DNA from: Mesostigma viride
Lineage: Eukaryota > Streptophyta > Mesostigmatophyceae > Mesostigmatales > Mesostigmataceae
Reading direction: 5' to 3'
DNA length: 62,000 nucleotides
Assembly (NCBI GenBank): GCA_009746045.1
Contig: RPFO01000015.1
Coordinates: 3,464,764 to 3,526,763 of the forward strand
Shown here: positions 1 to 10,280 of the stretch, one piece after another
How the letters are laid out: each line of letters starts with the position of its first letter
How positions within the stretch are numbered: position 1 is the stretch's first letter
Notes under the pieces: model-generated
Databases searched by the model: none
Told to the model about the DNA's origin: nothing
The model's input: only the letters and a program-made list of their open reading frames with translations
Made by a program: the position numbers and the translations under genes

Positions 1-326
1 TGATCAAGGATGAAGCCCCGGAGGGGCCGGCATCGACTTAAACAAGAAATTGGGGTCTCGCTGCGGGTAGACGACGCACTAGTTTCGGCTCGTATTATAT
101 CTTTAGAGTGGGGCTTCAGTAGGGTGTAAAAAGGTGGCCGCATATATTGTATATATTTTTCGAGATCTTTCTGAGGTCAAGTTTAAGGGTAGTTGATAAT
201 TTTTTGCGGCCTTCAATTAACAGTTATTTTTTACTGACATAATTTTATGCTGTATATTTAAATAATGATAAGGATTTCGATATTTTTTTGCACAATCTAT
301 TCGACATTTGTTTCTGCATGTCGAGA
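1..326. other. No gene recognised
   Basis: AT-richer sequence with no ORF, repeat or RNA that I can support. It lies beyond the last recognisable part of Gyp-A and I could not match it to that element's LTR. Confidence 0.4.
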
Positions 327-540
327 ATTTATTGCTCCACCCCCACAAAAAAATCGTTCCGGAACTGTTCGAAGCGAATAGCACTGACAGGATTCGAACC
401 CGGGTCCACCTTAATGTTCGGAGTGAGGTAGGCCAGCCATCATGTTCCGCACTCAAATCTGGCTCGGGTCCGATCCCTCCCATTGCTCTTCGCTTCGAAC
501 AGCTCCGGAACAAGTTAGGTGTGGGGTTGGAGCAATAAAT
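327..540 (-). mobile_element. Foldback element with tRNA-like Pol III B box
   Basis: About 51 bp at 328-378 reappear inverted at 489-540. Both arms read ATTTATTGCTCCA at the outside and GTTCCGGA(A/G)CTGTTCGAAG toward the inside. On the minus strand the central loop carries GGGTTCGAATCC, a good match to the tRNA B box (GGTTCGANTCC), with TGGCTGGCCTAC about 35 nt upstream as a poor A box. The structure is either a tRNA-derived SINE whose ends became inverted repeats or a miniature TIR element that captured a tRNA-like promoter. No clear target-site duplication is visible. It is not a functional tRNA: no acceptor stem can be drawn. Confidence 0.6.
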
Positions 541-860
541 ACTTATTTGCCGGGCGCAGTTGTCATTCCGCCTAGTACAATTGCGTCACTAGTACAATTT
601 TTGTCTGGGTACGGTACGAACCAATAACGCAATATTTAGTATCTAATCGCCGCTGCTCTTGCTGAATTTTATCCGGAAGCTGAAAAAGGTGTCCGGTGAA
701 GCGAATACTAGTGACTGGTGGTCGTGCCCTTCCATTACTCCTTATCGACAAATTTTGGGTTCTACCTGCAGTTATAACCCTTGCGCGTCTGGCTGTCGGG
801 GTCACCAATTTCCTGTCGATTGCAAGCAGCCAACCTTGCCGAAATTTAACACTGTCACAA

Positions 861-1298
861 ATGGAGCAGAGCAATATTTTCGGTTCTCAGCATACCTATG
901 TGATGGTCGACAAAAATGAGCACGCTGCAAACATCAGAATTGATGTAGAGTTGCTCGGACCTTCTGCACAGTGGGGTGCAGGTGTCATTGCGTTCGGCAA
1001 TGGCATGATCGATCTGGTGCCACCCGATTCAGATTTGAACCCTGCTTACCAATGCGTGCCTGACAATCAGGCGAGAGTGGTGGTGGAGAGCACGGAAATT
1101 CCGGGCTCTCCCAATGTATCAATGATGCGCCTGAGGGCCGAGGCCCAGCAGGAGTTCCTGGCTGCTGCGGAGAACGGCGGGGCCAAGTGGAACACCAAAA
1201 TGTATACAGGCGAGCCTCCCAACTACAGGGGAGACCAGTACCAGGGAGTGTACTCCTTCGGCGATTTTGACATCGACGGATGGGGCACCTTTTTCTAG
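861..1298 (+). CDS. Hypothetical protein, 145 aa, orphan
   Basis: An ATG-initiated ORF of 145 codons; the same frame is open upstream to about 696 without another ATG, so an upstream exon is possible. The product is acidic to neutral and unlike the low-complexity shadow ORFs around it. It contains the segments QWGAGVIAFGNGMIDLVPP and YSFGDFDIDGWGTFF at the C-terminus, and no signal peptide or membrane segment. An AATAAA lies about 90 nt after the stop (around 1386), consistent with a short 3' UTR. I do not recognise a family and assign no function. It sits between a foldback element and the 3' end of Gyp-A, so it could be a host gene fragment or part of an unknown element. Confidence 0.4.
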   Translation: MEQSNIFGSQHTYVMVDKNEHAANIRIDVELLGPSAQWGAGVIAFGNGMIDLVPPDSDLNPAYQCVPDNQARVVVESTEIPGSPNVSMMRLRAEAQQEFLAAAENGGAKWNTKMYTGEPPNYRGDQYQGVYSFGDFDIDGWGTFF

Positions 1299-1899
1299 GC
1301 GCAATGCCTAAGTTGTCAAATACTCCGACAATGTCAAAATTGCGAATGATAAAATTACGGACATGTGCACATATATGTACTGATTCAATAAAAACTTTCG
1401 GCAATTTTGTTCCCGGCATTGATAATCAATAGCTGCTAGCAAGCCAAGGACTTCAAAAGTGGCAATAGATCGATGTAGGTCGTCGATAAACTTGTCTAGT
1501 CGTCATATTTCGGTCGCAAAATTCGTGCGTGGCCTGCAGGCATCGGACAAAGTGCACGCAACAGCAGGAGTCGGTTGAGTTCGAAGCACGGCAGACACAA
1601 AATTTCGGCGCAAAGTCCGTCGGGCGAAAAATTCGCTCGGCTGCCAAATTTTCGGCAAGAATTTCGGCGCAATGTCCGGTTTTCGGACGATTGAAATTAG
1701 CGTTTTTTTCTTGCAAAAATCTACCCCATTCCGCGTGGGACCACCCGTTGGGACCTTCCGCGGCCATCCGTACGTTAGGTAAGCGCGGTCCCAGGCTCCG
1801 CGGGAAGGTGCGAGCGTCGATCCGAGGTGGTGGGTCTGCTGGGTCCCTCCGCAGGACGTGACATCGACGACCCGGCCTGGGCAGGCCGGGGACGTGGCT
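1299..1899. other. Intergenic; Gyp-A 3' LTR not found
   Basis: AATAAA occurs at about 1386. From 1560 to 1720 there are short AT-rich motifs of the type AAATTTCGGCGCAA repeated loosely. I looked here for the 3' LTR of Gyp-A (ends TGTTACG/CGTAACA) and did not find it, so Gyp-A appears 3'-truncated or its LTR has decayed. Confidence 0.4.
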
Positions 1900-1915
1900 C
1901 TAGGAGACCAAGAAG

Positions 1916-3212
1916 TTAGGCTCCGGTGGAACCTCTTCCGCTTGGGACCGAGGCTCCAGGGAGACATGGAAGGTGGCTCTTCTTGGCCCCATCGATCGGG
2001 GTGCCAGAGGGAACCTCATCAAACGGCTCCTCTCTAGCCGGCCGTTCTGCCCTAGCCACCGCGGTCTCCTCCGTTCGCCGTCGCCGACTCTCTCGCTCCC
2101 GCTCCAGCTCCACCGCGGACCCCCACGTGCGCGCCCATTGCCGATCCTCAAGCCGACGAGAGGGTGGTGACGCTTGGCGAGCGGGGCGTACCTCGGTCCC
2201 GGAGTCTGAGCGGGAACGCGAGCGGGAGGGCGGGGATGGCGAGCGACGACGTGCCGGCCACTCCGGAGCACGTCGAGGGGCGGTTTGACTGCCTCCGCCC
2301 CATCCGGTAGCCCTCGGAAGACTCCGCGCCTCGCGCCCTGGAGGTCGCCCCCAGCCCGTCGCCGGCGGTGGCGCCTCATAACGAGGCACAGGACGGTTTC
2401 TCGCGCCGCTCTCCTGGGAGCCCCGAGAGGGCGGATCCCGCGGAGGGGAACGAGAATGAGGGCGTGGAGGAAGGTCGTCGGAATCAGAGTCATACTCCTC
2501 ACTCCCATCGTCCTGGTCCTCATCATCCATGGCCACGATGCGATCCAGGGCCTGCCGTAACGAATACTGCCCCTCACGCAGACATTTTTCACCCCGTAGC
2601 GCCCCCTCCGGCGGAAGATACCGAGGAAAATGGCGTTCCAGCAGCTTCCGCACCAGGGGTGGAGTAGGAGGAGAAGGAGCCGTGGGAATGCCAGACCCGC
2701 TTCCAGCGTGTTCATGCACGCGTGACAGGAGCACTCCCGCTCATGTGTTTCCCAGTCGGTCCCGACCACCACGCCGTTGCGCGCAGCGGTGCGGGTCTCG
2801 ATCCGAAACCTCGCGTTGCGCCGCACGAACCCTCTGAAAGTCTCCATCTGCACAGGGCCGACCCGCGCCATAATGGAGTCAGCGCGGAGTTCCGACGGCA
2901 TCTGATTACGGCGACGACGTCGTCGTTCCAACAGGGCTTCCCCCTCCCGACCATAGTCACGCAAGAACACCCGGGGATTGAACGTCTCCTCGTTCAGCTC
3001 CTTCACCAGCTGTAACGTACGCGTGTCCGGTGCTCCGGGCCTTGACGATGTTTCTTGCCGGCGCTCGCGCCAGATGAGGGCCCCGTCTGTCCACCTCATC
3101 TCTCGAGCCCCGGCCCCTGGTGCACCCTTCGGACCGCAGGCTCTCCACGAGCTATCTGCGTCCTCGCCCCCACTTCCGGTTCTGGGACCTCAGGATCGTC
3201 GGGTATATCCAT
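1916..3212 (-). pseudogene. Gyp-A third ORF (3' of chromodomain), frameshifted
   Basis: Three overlapping frames on the minus strand carry what looks like one original protein: an ATG at 3212 (38 codons), then the frame from 3099, then the frame ending at 1916. The middle part includes FRGFVRRNARFRIETRTAAR and a CSCHAC cysteine motif. The last part is a long Arg/Ser/Pro-rich region (SRSPPRDPPSRGS, SPSPPSRSRSRSDSG) preceded by the acidic stretch MDDEDQDDGSEEYDSDSDD. Chromoviruses normally end after the chromodomain, so an extra 3' ORF is unusual; Gyp-B also has one, but unlike in sequence. Function unknown; the RS/acidic composition is compatible with nucleic-acid binding. At least two indels break it. 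Confidence 0.5.
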
Positions 3213-3444
3213 GTCGACCAATCTCCCTCACTGGACTCCCCATCTGCTTCCCGGAATCCTGCGTCTGCAGCCTCCACGGCGCCGACGGAAATCTGGCCCT
3301 GGGAAGCGCCTCCGCGGCGTCCCCCTGCACAGCCCACACACAAGATGCAGGGCGTTAGTCGGCGTGTACCTGATACCTGCTCACACACCACCCTCACCCT
3401 ACACCCTACCGGATGTGGTCTGCTAACGCAACTGGTGCGTCTTC

Positions 3445-3753
3445 TTATATGCTTCTAGTAAGCGGGCACCCCGCTAACTCGGTAGCGGTGCGCCAGGAGT
3501 CCTCAGACTCGTGTTGTGCGAATCGCCATCGCACCCGATATTGTCGCTGGAACCCTCGTCCCCGTTTGACATCCCGGTGACCCACGATCGCTGCCACCTC
3601 GTCCTCCTGTTCCCCCGTGTCCGGATTGAACTCCAGTGGGGCTGGGGGATTGACCCTGCCCTGAATGGTATTCTGGTGATACAACTTGAGCTGGTCACGG
3701 TGGAAACGGTTGGACGTGAGGTTCCATGACACTGGAATGTCCACCTGGAACAT
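3445..3753 (-). pseudogene. Gyp-A integrase C-terminus and chromodomain
   Basis: This frame gives FQVDIPVSWN, then RDQLKLYHQN (the beta-barrel tail of the integrase), then DEVAAIVGHRDVKRGRGFQR and YRVRWRF, the core of a chromodomain (a Tyr/Val-Arg-Trp strand with an acidic EDSW after it). It ends at 3445. The same region of Gyp-B (22007-22269) aligns well, which supports the call. The frame differs from that of pol, and a single-base indel near 3780 separates the two. Chromodomains on integrases target insertion to marked chromatin in chromoviruses; that role is inferred. Confidence 0.75.
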
Positions 3754-6700
3754 GACGTCTCGAACTTGGTGAGGACCTTGTAGGGCCCAGGAACATGGGT
3801 CGGAGCTTAGTCTTCAGCTCCTTCTCCACCTTGTGCGAAAATCGCCCGATCTGCGGGCCCTCAACCAGGACCCAATCGCCCACCTCGATGGACGGCGTCC
3901 GGTGATCCCGCTTGCCGGCTGTCCTCTCCAGATACCGCGCTGCCGCTGCGCGATAGCCCTGAACCGCGCTGTTATGCGCCTGGTGCATCCGCTGCAGCAA
4001 CCGCTCAACCCCTGCAGGGTATCCAGCTTGACCTGATCCTCTCCAGCTCGTGGCTCCCAAGCAAGTCGAGCGGTGTGAGAGGGTGTCGGCCGGAGTTGAG
4101 GAAAAAGGGGGTAACCCATGGGCGGCCTGGGGGGCATTGTTCAGGGAAAACTCCACCAAGCCCAGAAGTTCTTCCCAATTGCTGCCCACCGTGTCGGTGT
4201 AGTGTCGCATGGTCTCTTGCACCGTGCGGTTCAACCGCTCCACCAGGTGCGACGACGAGCTGTGGTAGGCCGTGCCCAGCGACACCTTGGTGCCCAGTTG
4301 CTCGAAAAACTCCTGCCAGAATTTGGCCGTGAAGAGCTTGTCGCGGTCAGAGATGAACTGCCGGCTGAGCCCGTGAAACCGAAACACGTGCGTCAGGTAT
4401 ATCTTGGCGCACTCCTCCGCTGTGAGGTCGACCGGACACGGAGCCAGGTGACACATGCGCGTCAGGCGGTCCACGAACACCAAGACCATGCTGTTGCCGT
4501 TCTTCGTCTTCTTAAACGGGCCGATGAAGTCCATCATGATAGAATCCCAAGGACCCATAGGATCCGGCAGCGTCTTAGGGACGGCCTGAGAGCCCGTGTT
4601 CCTGGACTTCATGATCTGACACGAGGGGCACTGGCGCACATACGTCTCGATATACTCCTTCATCCCTGGCCAGTAGAAGTGCTTACGTGCCCGGGGAAGG
4701 AGACGGTGACTTCCCTGATGTCCGCCCAGAAGAGAATCATGGAGCTCGTGAAGCAGGGCAGCCCTACAAAGCTCAGGAACATACAGCCGCCATTCCTCCG
4801 GCTGGGGACTCACGAACAGGCGCCCCTCCTGGAACTTGCAAGGATAGGCCCCCATCTGCTGGGGATGTGCCCGGATGGCTTCAAGTGCTGCTTCCTCCGT
4901 GATCGTGAAACGGCTGATCAGCATCTCCAAGTCCGACGTGACTGTGAACACGTCCGCAGCCGGTTCTGCCGCATCCGTACCCGCCTGGTTGACGAATTCT
5001 GAGAAGACTGTGGGAGGGCCGAGCGGCTGAAGCTGAAAAATTCCCTGGGGCGGCACCACATGACTAAGGGGCACGCGCGCATGCGACCCCTCCCCCTCCC
5101 CGGGGGTGTCCACGTCCTCGTGGGCGCTTGGTTGAACCGTCTCCTCCGGGAGGGGTGACAAGTCATCCATGGTGGTGTGCCCAAGATGAAACAAGTGGCG
5201 GGCTTGGGAAGACCGTGGTTCCACACCGTAGGCGGTCCCCGGGGCGGCCACTGGGACACAGGTGGTATGCAGCACGTCCATGTCCTCGTAGAACCAATAG
5301 TCCGCCCGTCGCGAGAGGGCGTCGGGCACCACATTGTCCGCGCCCTTGACATATTGGATCTTGAACGGCGCAAACTGTGACAGGTACTCCATCCACCGCG
5401 CCTGACGGGGCGTCAAGTTGGGCTGCACCAGGAGGTGGGTGAGCGGCCGGTGGTCCGTGTGGATCACCAGGCGATGGGGGTCGAGATCCCCCTGCTCACT
5501 GATGGCCACCGAAAACTGGGCCCCCAAGAGATTATGACGCCACGTGTGGCAGCTGTAGACTACTGCCAGGAGTTCCTGCTGATGCACTGGATAATTCCGC
5601 TCCGCCGGAATCATCGTGCGTGAGATGTACTCGATGGGCTGAAGGCCCTTGCCTTGGTCCTGCAGGAGAACACCCCCAATGGCCACCTTACTGGCGTCCG
5701 TGGCCACGACGAAAGGAAGGGCCGGATCCGGCAGGACAAGGACTGGCGCTGTGGTGAGGTGGCGCTTAAGCGCCTCGAAAGCCTGTTGGCACTGCTCAGC
5801 CCAAAGGAACGGGGTACCCTTCTTGAGAAGAGCGTTGATCGGGGCGGCGATGGTGGCAAACCGCGGGATGAACCGTCGGTAGTAAGATGCCAATCCCAGG
5901 AAACTGCGCACCCCTTTCACGTCCGTAGGGACAGGCCATTGCTGGACGGACTCGATCTTCTCAGGGTCGGTCGCGATGCCCTCCGCGGACAGAGTATGGC
6001 CCAGAAACGGCACGCAGCGACCGGCGCGCACCTTGGCCTTCCGCGCCGACAGGTGCTCATCCTCCATGATCTGCAGCACTGCGTCAACATCCTCCAGGTG
6101 CTCCTCGAACGTCTTGGAGTACACCAGGATGTCGTCTAGATACGCCAGCGCGCACGTGCGCTTGTAGGTCCAGGGCGGGCGCGCCCCCTTCTGCGGGTCC
6201 GCCAGGTCCTGAGAGACCTGCGGCAAGTGGGCGGTGCCCATCACCGGACGGAGGATGTCGTTCATCAGCATCTGGAAGGACGCTGGCGAATTACACAGCC
6301 CCATTGCCGCCACACGAAACTGGTAGTGACCGAAGGGCGTAGCGAACGCGGTCTTGTGGCAGTCTTCTGGCGCGATGCGCAGCTGCCAAAACCCGTCCGC
6401 ACAGTCGATGACGGTGAAACACGTAGCCCCCTGGACGCGGTTGAAGATGTCGTCGATCCGCGGTAGAGGATACCGGGACTTGACGGTGATGGCGTTCAGC
6501 TTCCGGTAATCGGTCACCAGACGCCACTTGCCCCCTGGCTTGGGGACGAGTAGCACGCCCGCTGAGAAGGGACTGTTGCTGGGTTCAATGAGCCCAGCAT
6601 CGAGCAGGGAAATGAGGATCTTCTTGAGCTCCACCAGCTCGACTGGGCCCATGCGGTACATGGGAGACACTGTAGGCCCGGAACCCTCCTGGAGCTGGAC

Positions 6701-6836
6701 ACAATGTAACACCGATCGATTGGGAGGGAACTGGGGGGTGCGATCCGCGAAGAGATTAGTGCGCTTCTCCAGGACGGCGTTGAACCGCGCCAGCTCGTCC
6801 GGTGTGAAGCCGGCACCAATCTCATTAACATTACAA
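3695..6836 (-). CDS. pol: Gyp-A pol: reverse transcriptase-RNase H-integrase
   Basis: About 1045 codons continuous with the protease once the insertion at 6837-9488 is removed (the first codon after the junction is AAT at 6832-6830, in frame with the TGT at 9491-9489). Visible in order: a pre-RT segment (TPDELARFNAVLEK), RT with SPFSAGVLLVPKPGGKWRLV and the active site ALAYLDDILVYS, RNase H with VVATDASKVAIGG and TDHRPLTHLL, the integrase HHCC zinc finger (HELHDSLLGGH...CPSCQ), and the integrase core with D (IMMDFIGPF), D (FISDRDKLF) and E (HLVERLNRT). The C-terminal GPF-type module LRPMFLGP is reached before an indel near 3780. Typical of a Ty3/gypsy chromovirus. The catalytic residues I can see are all present. 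Confidence 0.93.
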
Positions 6837-6840
6837 TTCG

Positions 6841-7602
6841 TTCAAGTGGCCCGCCGGAGCGGCTGTACAATTTTTCCCAGTGAGCGCGCTGCCAAGTGTA
6901 CTTGTGGGCAAATTTTTAGGTGCCCCGTCACTTCGAGGTACTAAAAATTAGGCTACGGTACGAATTCAGCGAATTTCAGCGAATTTTCAGTCGAACCAAA
7001 GGAAGTGACGGCAACTACAAAAAAGTTTCCGTTACGAATTTTCAGCCCAACACTCGCGCAAAATGAAGTGACGGCAACTACCAAAAAGTTTCCGTTACGA
7101 ATTTTCACTCCCACACGTTTGCACAAAAGGAAGTGACGGCAACTACCAAAAAGTTTCCGTTACGAATTTTCAGTCCCACACTTCGCGCAAATTTTAGTAG
7201 GGCTGCACGCAAGCTACCTTTCAAAATTTTGCGCTAGTATGGAACGCATTTCATTCGTCTGGAGGAACGCTGCCCGCCAACTACCCCCGTTCAGAAAGTT
7301 CCGCCGAAATTTACCCGAGATTTGGAAATCTGAACGTCCGCGCAAATTTTAGTAGGGCTGCACGCAAGCTACCTTTCAAAATTTTGCGCAAGTATGGAAC
7401 GCAATTCATTCGTCCGGAGGAATGCTGCTCGTCAACTGCCCCCGTTCAGAAAGTTGCGCCGAACTTTACTTGAGATTTGGAAATCTGAACGTGCGGTTGG
7501 AGTTTCGCGGGGAAACCCAAGTTCCCGAGTAATTCACCAATGACGCGCTTCGAACACTTGCCCGCTAAAACCTAAGCAGCCGCTCCGGCTGGCCACTTAA
7601 GG
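6841..7602. repeat. Inverted-repeat unit inside the 2.65-kb element
   Basis: AAGTGGCCCGCCGGAGCGGC at the left matches, inverted, GCCGCTCCGGCTGGCCACTT at the right end (about 25 bp, two mismatches). Inside are three tandem copies of a roughly 68-bp unit (6990-7190, each with GAAGTGACGGCAACTAC and AAAGTTTCCGTTACGAATTT) followed by two tandem copies of a roughly 145-bp unit (7190-7490, with GTAGGGCTGCACGCAAGCTA). It may be a MITE nested at the end of the larger element or a duplicated terminus. Confidence 0.7.
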
Positions 7603-8746
7603 GGAGGTGGCACCCCAAAAACCTTAAAACTTGACCCATGCTAATATCACTTGAATTTCAGTTGCACCATGCTAAATTATGATTGGGGGCACTAAATAAC
7701 ATCTCTAGTGAGTTGTCCATGCACTTGTTGGGGGTACTACCCCCACATATACGCCAATATAGCGCTATAAATAGAAAAAGACGCTAATTAGGGCTATGTA
7801 TGCCCCAGCCCATGCACTCATTTGTTGGCAAAAAAAAATGTAGCGTCTATAGTTCCCTGAGTTTGTAGCTTGCTGAGCTATTTACATCATGAAAATGACA
7901 AAACCTTGAACAGTTATTAATTTCCCCGCAAAAGTACCCTTTTTTTACCGGACATTGGGAATAAACATGTCATAAACACTTCAGATTAGGCAACAAAATG
8001 TAGCGAAAATCCGGCTAACAGGGGGACAGCAGTGGTCCAAGTCCCAGGTCATTCCGACAAGTCTAGCTCAAGTTATTGCGTTTGGCGTGCTAAAACCTGA
8101 ACATACGCTAAATGAGGTTTTTCTGTGTATAAGGCCACCTAGGCATCATGTTTTCCATCCAAGAAGCCAAAAAACATGCCCAACTCGATCACACAACATA
8201 AGAAAAGGCTAGGCACCTCATCTGCCCTCCCCTGCCCTCAGCATGGCCAGCCTTGCCAGCGTGCGCATAGCAACACCATCGCTAGGCATACACACACCAA
8301 GAGAGCATACACTAAGCTCAGCCCAAGGTTACCATGTAAATTTATGCCAAGAACTCAGCAAGTATACGTGTAAAAACCTTAGAAAGATTGCCCAAGCAAT
8401 AGAGGCAACTGCAGCCTGCAAACTTGGCAGCAAATCATACATGTTGTATGCCAAGCATTCACATCCTATCCAGCTTGCCTTGCTGCACACATAGCAGGGA
8501 AGTCTTAATGGTTATAGCTCAAGGAAAGCAATGGAAACACCTATCTAATGCAATGCCACTCATGCAGTATGGCCAGCAAAAGAACCACTCTCACCTTCCT
8601 TTCCAATAGGGCAATTTGCTAAGAAGCTGATGCCAGCTTGTTAGCCTCTAGGCACATGCCGGATGTCGTTCTAAAACAGGCGTGTCAGATCCGGCACATA
8701 ACAAAGCGTCTGAGCAAGGTCACGTCCAAAGGATTATGGAAAACAA
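7603..8746. other. Interior of the 2.65-kb element, no gene recognised
   Basis: AT-richer sequence without a supported coding region. ORFs here are short and lack recognisable domains. Confidence 0.4.
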
Positions 8747-8944
8747 ATGTCAACACATTACCAACAACTTGACCTCGGCGCATTTAGCATGCCAGCCACA
8801 AACTACACGAAATTGTACGAAATAGCTAGGAATCTTACGATGCAACCGAAAGAAATGGAGCGCTTCCTGCAGGGAAACTGCCCGAAAAAAAGGCGAAAGG
8901 CCGACCTTAATGCACCTGCCTGCGTGGAAATGTTTCATGCATAA
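8747..8944 (+). CDS. Small ORF, 65 aa, possible element-encoded peptide
   Basis: An ATG-started 65-codon ORF with a basic PKKRRKA cluster that would work as a nuclear localisation signal, TAA stop, and AATAAA about 20 nt downstream. It lies inside the non-autonomous insertion. No family recognised. It could be a decayed transposase remnant or chance. Confidence 0.2.
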   Translation: MSTHYQQLDLGAFSMPATNYTKLYEIARNLTMQPKEMERFLQGNCPKKRRKADLNAPACVEMFHA

Positions 8945-9485
8945 ACTGTCACGCAAGCTCGAACAATAAAAGACATCATCCATTGATCAGGCGAACAAGG
9001 AAGGTGCGCCTTCCGTGAATACGTCGAAGGCGACATGCGCAGGCCTGCGTAGGTTCTTACCTTGAATCCCGGAAATGTAAAAGAAACCGGGAAGCTTCGG
9101 CACAAACTCGACAACACCATTAAGTTAGCTTCATAATCGCTCTTTAGAGCCTACGTTGCCTCACAATAGCTGCCGCAAACCTGCATTAAATTTCATGATC
9201 CGCAAGAGAAATTATATCCTGGACCCCGCGCCCGTAGCCGTTCGAGAAATTAGCGATATTGCAAACCGTAAACTTTCCGCCACGCCATGAGGTCATCAAC
9301 TAATCTTCTGCGAAATTCAAGCATTTTTTCTAGCTGTTTACGTGCCATATCGATTAATATTGCATAAAGGCATGCCGCCATGGCCACTTCCGCGAGGGTT
9401 GAGCGGTCCGGGCACACATTATACACCGTACGGACGGTACCGCGAATTTTTTGGCGCGGAAAATATTCGGCGCGCCACGTCCCCT

Positions 9486-10280
9486 TCAACAAAACGGGAT
9501 GAGCAGGGCCTGAGTGCTGTCCAGGTCTATCCGGTACATCGCGTACTCCTTGCCCTTCCGGAGCTGGCGCGCCAGCGTCTTGCTACTCATCAAGATCTGG
9601 GACGCTGGTCGAGGCCCGTCCGCCGAGCGCTCGTGTGTAATGTTATGGACCTCAGCGGCCTGTGCCCTATACTCGCTGTCTGGGCACCAGAATGAACCGT
9701 CCGGAAACCAAACGACCCGCCGGCGCACACTGATGTCCACATCCTGCTTGTCCAGCCAGTCCACTCCAATGATGATGTCGGCAGCGCCCAACGGCGCAAT
9801 AGTCGCCACCAGGTCCACCGGCGTGCCCTGCAGCACACCCTTGATGTCTGCTAGGCCCGGCGATTGGTGTCGCCGGCCGTCTGAGTAGGTGACGTACACT
9901 GCCGTGGTGTGTGGTCGTGGTACCAGGCCCAGCCGACGCACCAGGGCCTCGTTGATGAAGGACGTGGAGGCGCCGGTGTCGACCAGGAACTTCACGTCCA
10001 TGATCGTTTTCTCCTTCAAATACGGATCAAGGATGGTGGGAGGGACCAGTAACCCTCCGCTGAAAAGAAACAGATGTCGCGACCCTCCTTGAGATGCACG
10101 CGCCGCCGGTTGGGTGGACGCGTCTGCGGCCACGTTATTGACGTCTACCTCTACTCTAGTTGACTCCGCGTCGGGGCTACCATCTGATTTTTCTACCCTA
10201 TCCCCTACCCCGGGACCCAAGCCCACGGGCAGGGCTACTACTCCCGAGGAGCGGTGGGACGGGAGGCCGCCTCGCCCGAC
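9486..10280 (-). CDS. Gyp-A aspartic protease
   Basis: The frame of this stretch overlaps the end of gag (stop at 10198) and lies in a different frame, so protease would need a ribosomal frameshift, or an indel has separated them. The catalytic motif is FLVDTGASTSFI, followed by IIIGVDWLDKQDV, the second hydrophobic-Gly strand of retroviral-type proteases. The ORF runs to an artificial stop made by the insertion at 9488; without it the frame continues into RT. The product processes Gag-Pol. Confidence 0.85.
   Translation of the reverse strand, partial: VGRGGLPSHRSSGVVALPVGLGPGVGDRVEKSDGSPDAESTRVEVDVNNVAADASTQPAARASQGGSRHLFLFSGGLLVPPTILDPYLKEKTIMDVKFLVDTGASTSFINEALVRRLGLVPRPHTTAVYVTYSDGRRHQSPGLADIKGVLQGTPVDLVATIAPLGAADIIIGVDWLDKQDVDISVRRRVVWFPDGSFWCPDSEYRAQAAEVHNITHERSADGPRPASQILMSSKTLARQLRKGKEYAMYRIDLDSTQALLIPFC

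Larger units (their letters stand above)
6837..9488. mobile_element. Unclassified 2.65-kb insertion with 4-bp target duplication
   Basis: ACAA at 6833-6836 and again at 9489-9492 flank this segment. Joining the flanks with one ACAA makes the protease frame run into the RT frame without a stop, so the borders are exact. The ends are only weakly inverted: left TTCGTTCAAGTGGCCCGCCG, right (inverted) TGAAGGGGACGTGGCGCGCCG. The left end is also repeated inverted inside at 7572-7602, so 6841-7602 is a smaller inverted-repeat unit. No transposase is recognisable, so it is non-autonomous. A 4-bp duplication with such ends fits no common superfamily that I can name with confidence. Confidence 0.75.

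Noticed and set aside
375-460. tRNA gene on the minus strand
   Set aside because: A B box and poor A box exist, but no acceptor, D or anticodon stem can be formed and the sequence lies inside a foldback element.
4118-5002. 294-aa plus-strand ORF
   Set aside because: Antisense shadow of the Gyp-A integrase.
9342-9695. 117-aa plus-strand ORF
   Set aside because: Spans the border of the 2.65-kb insertion and the antisense of protease; no coding pattern.
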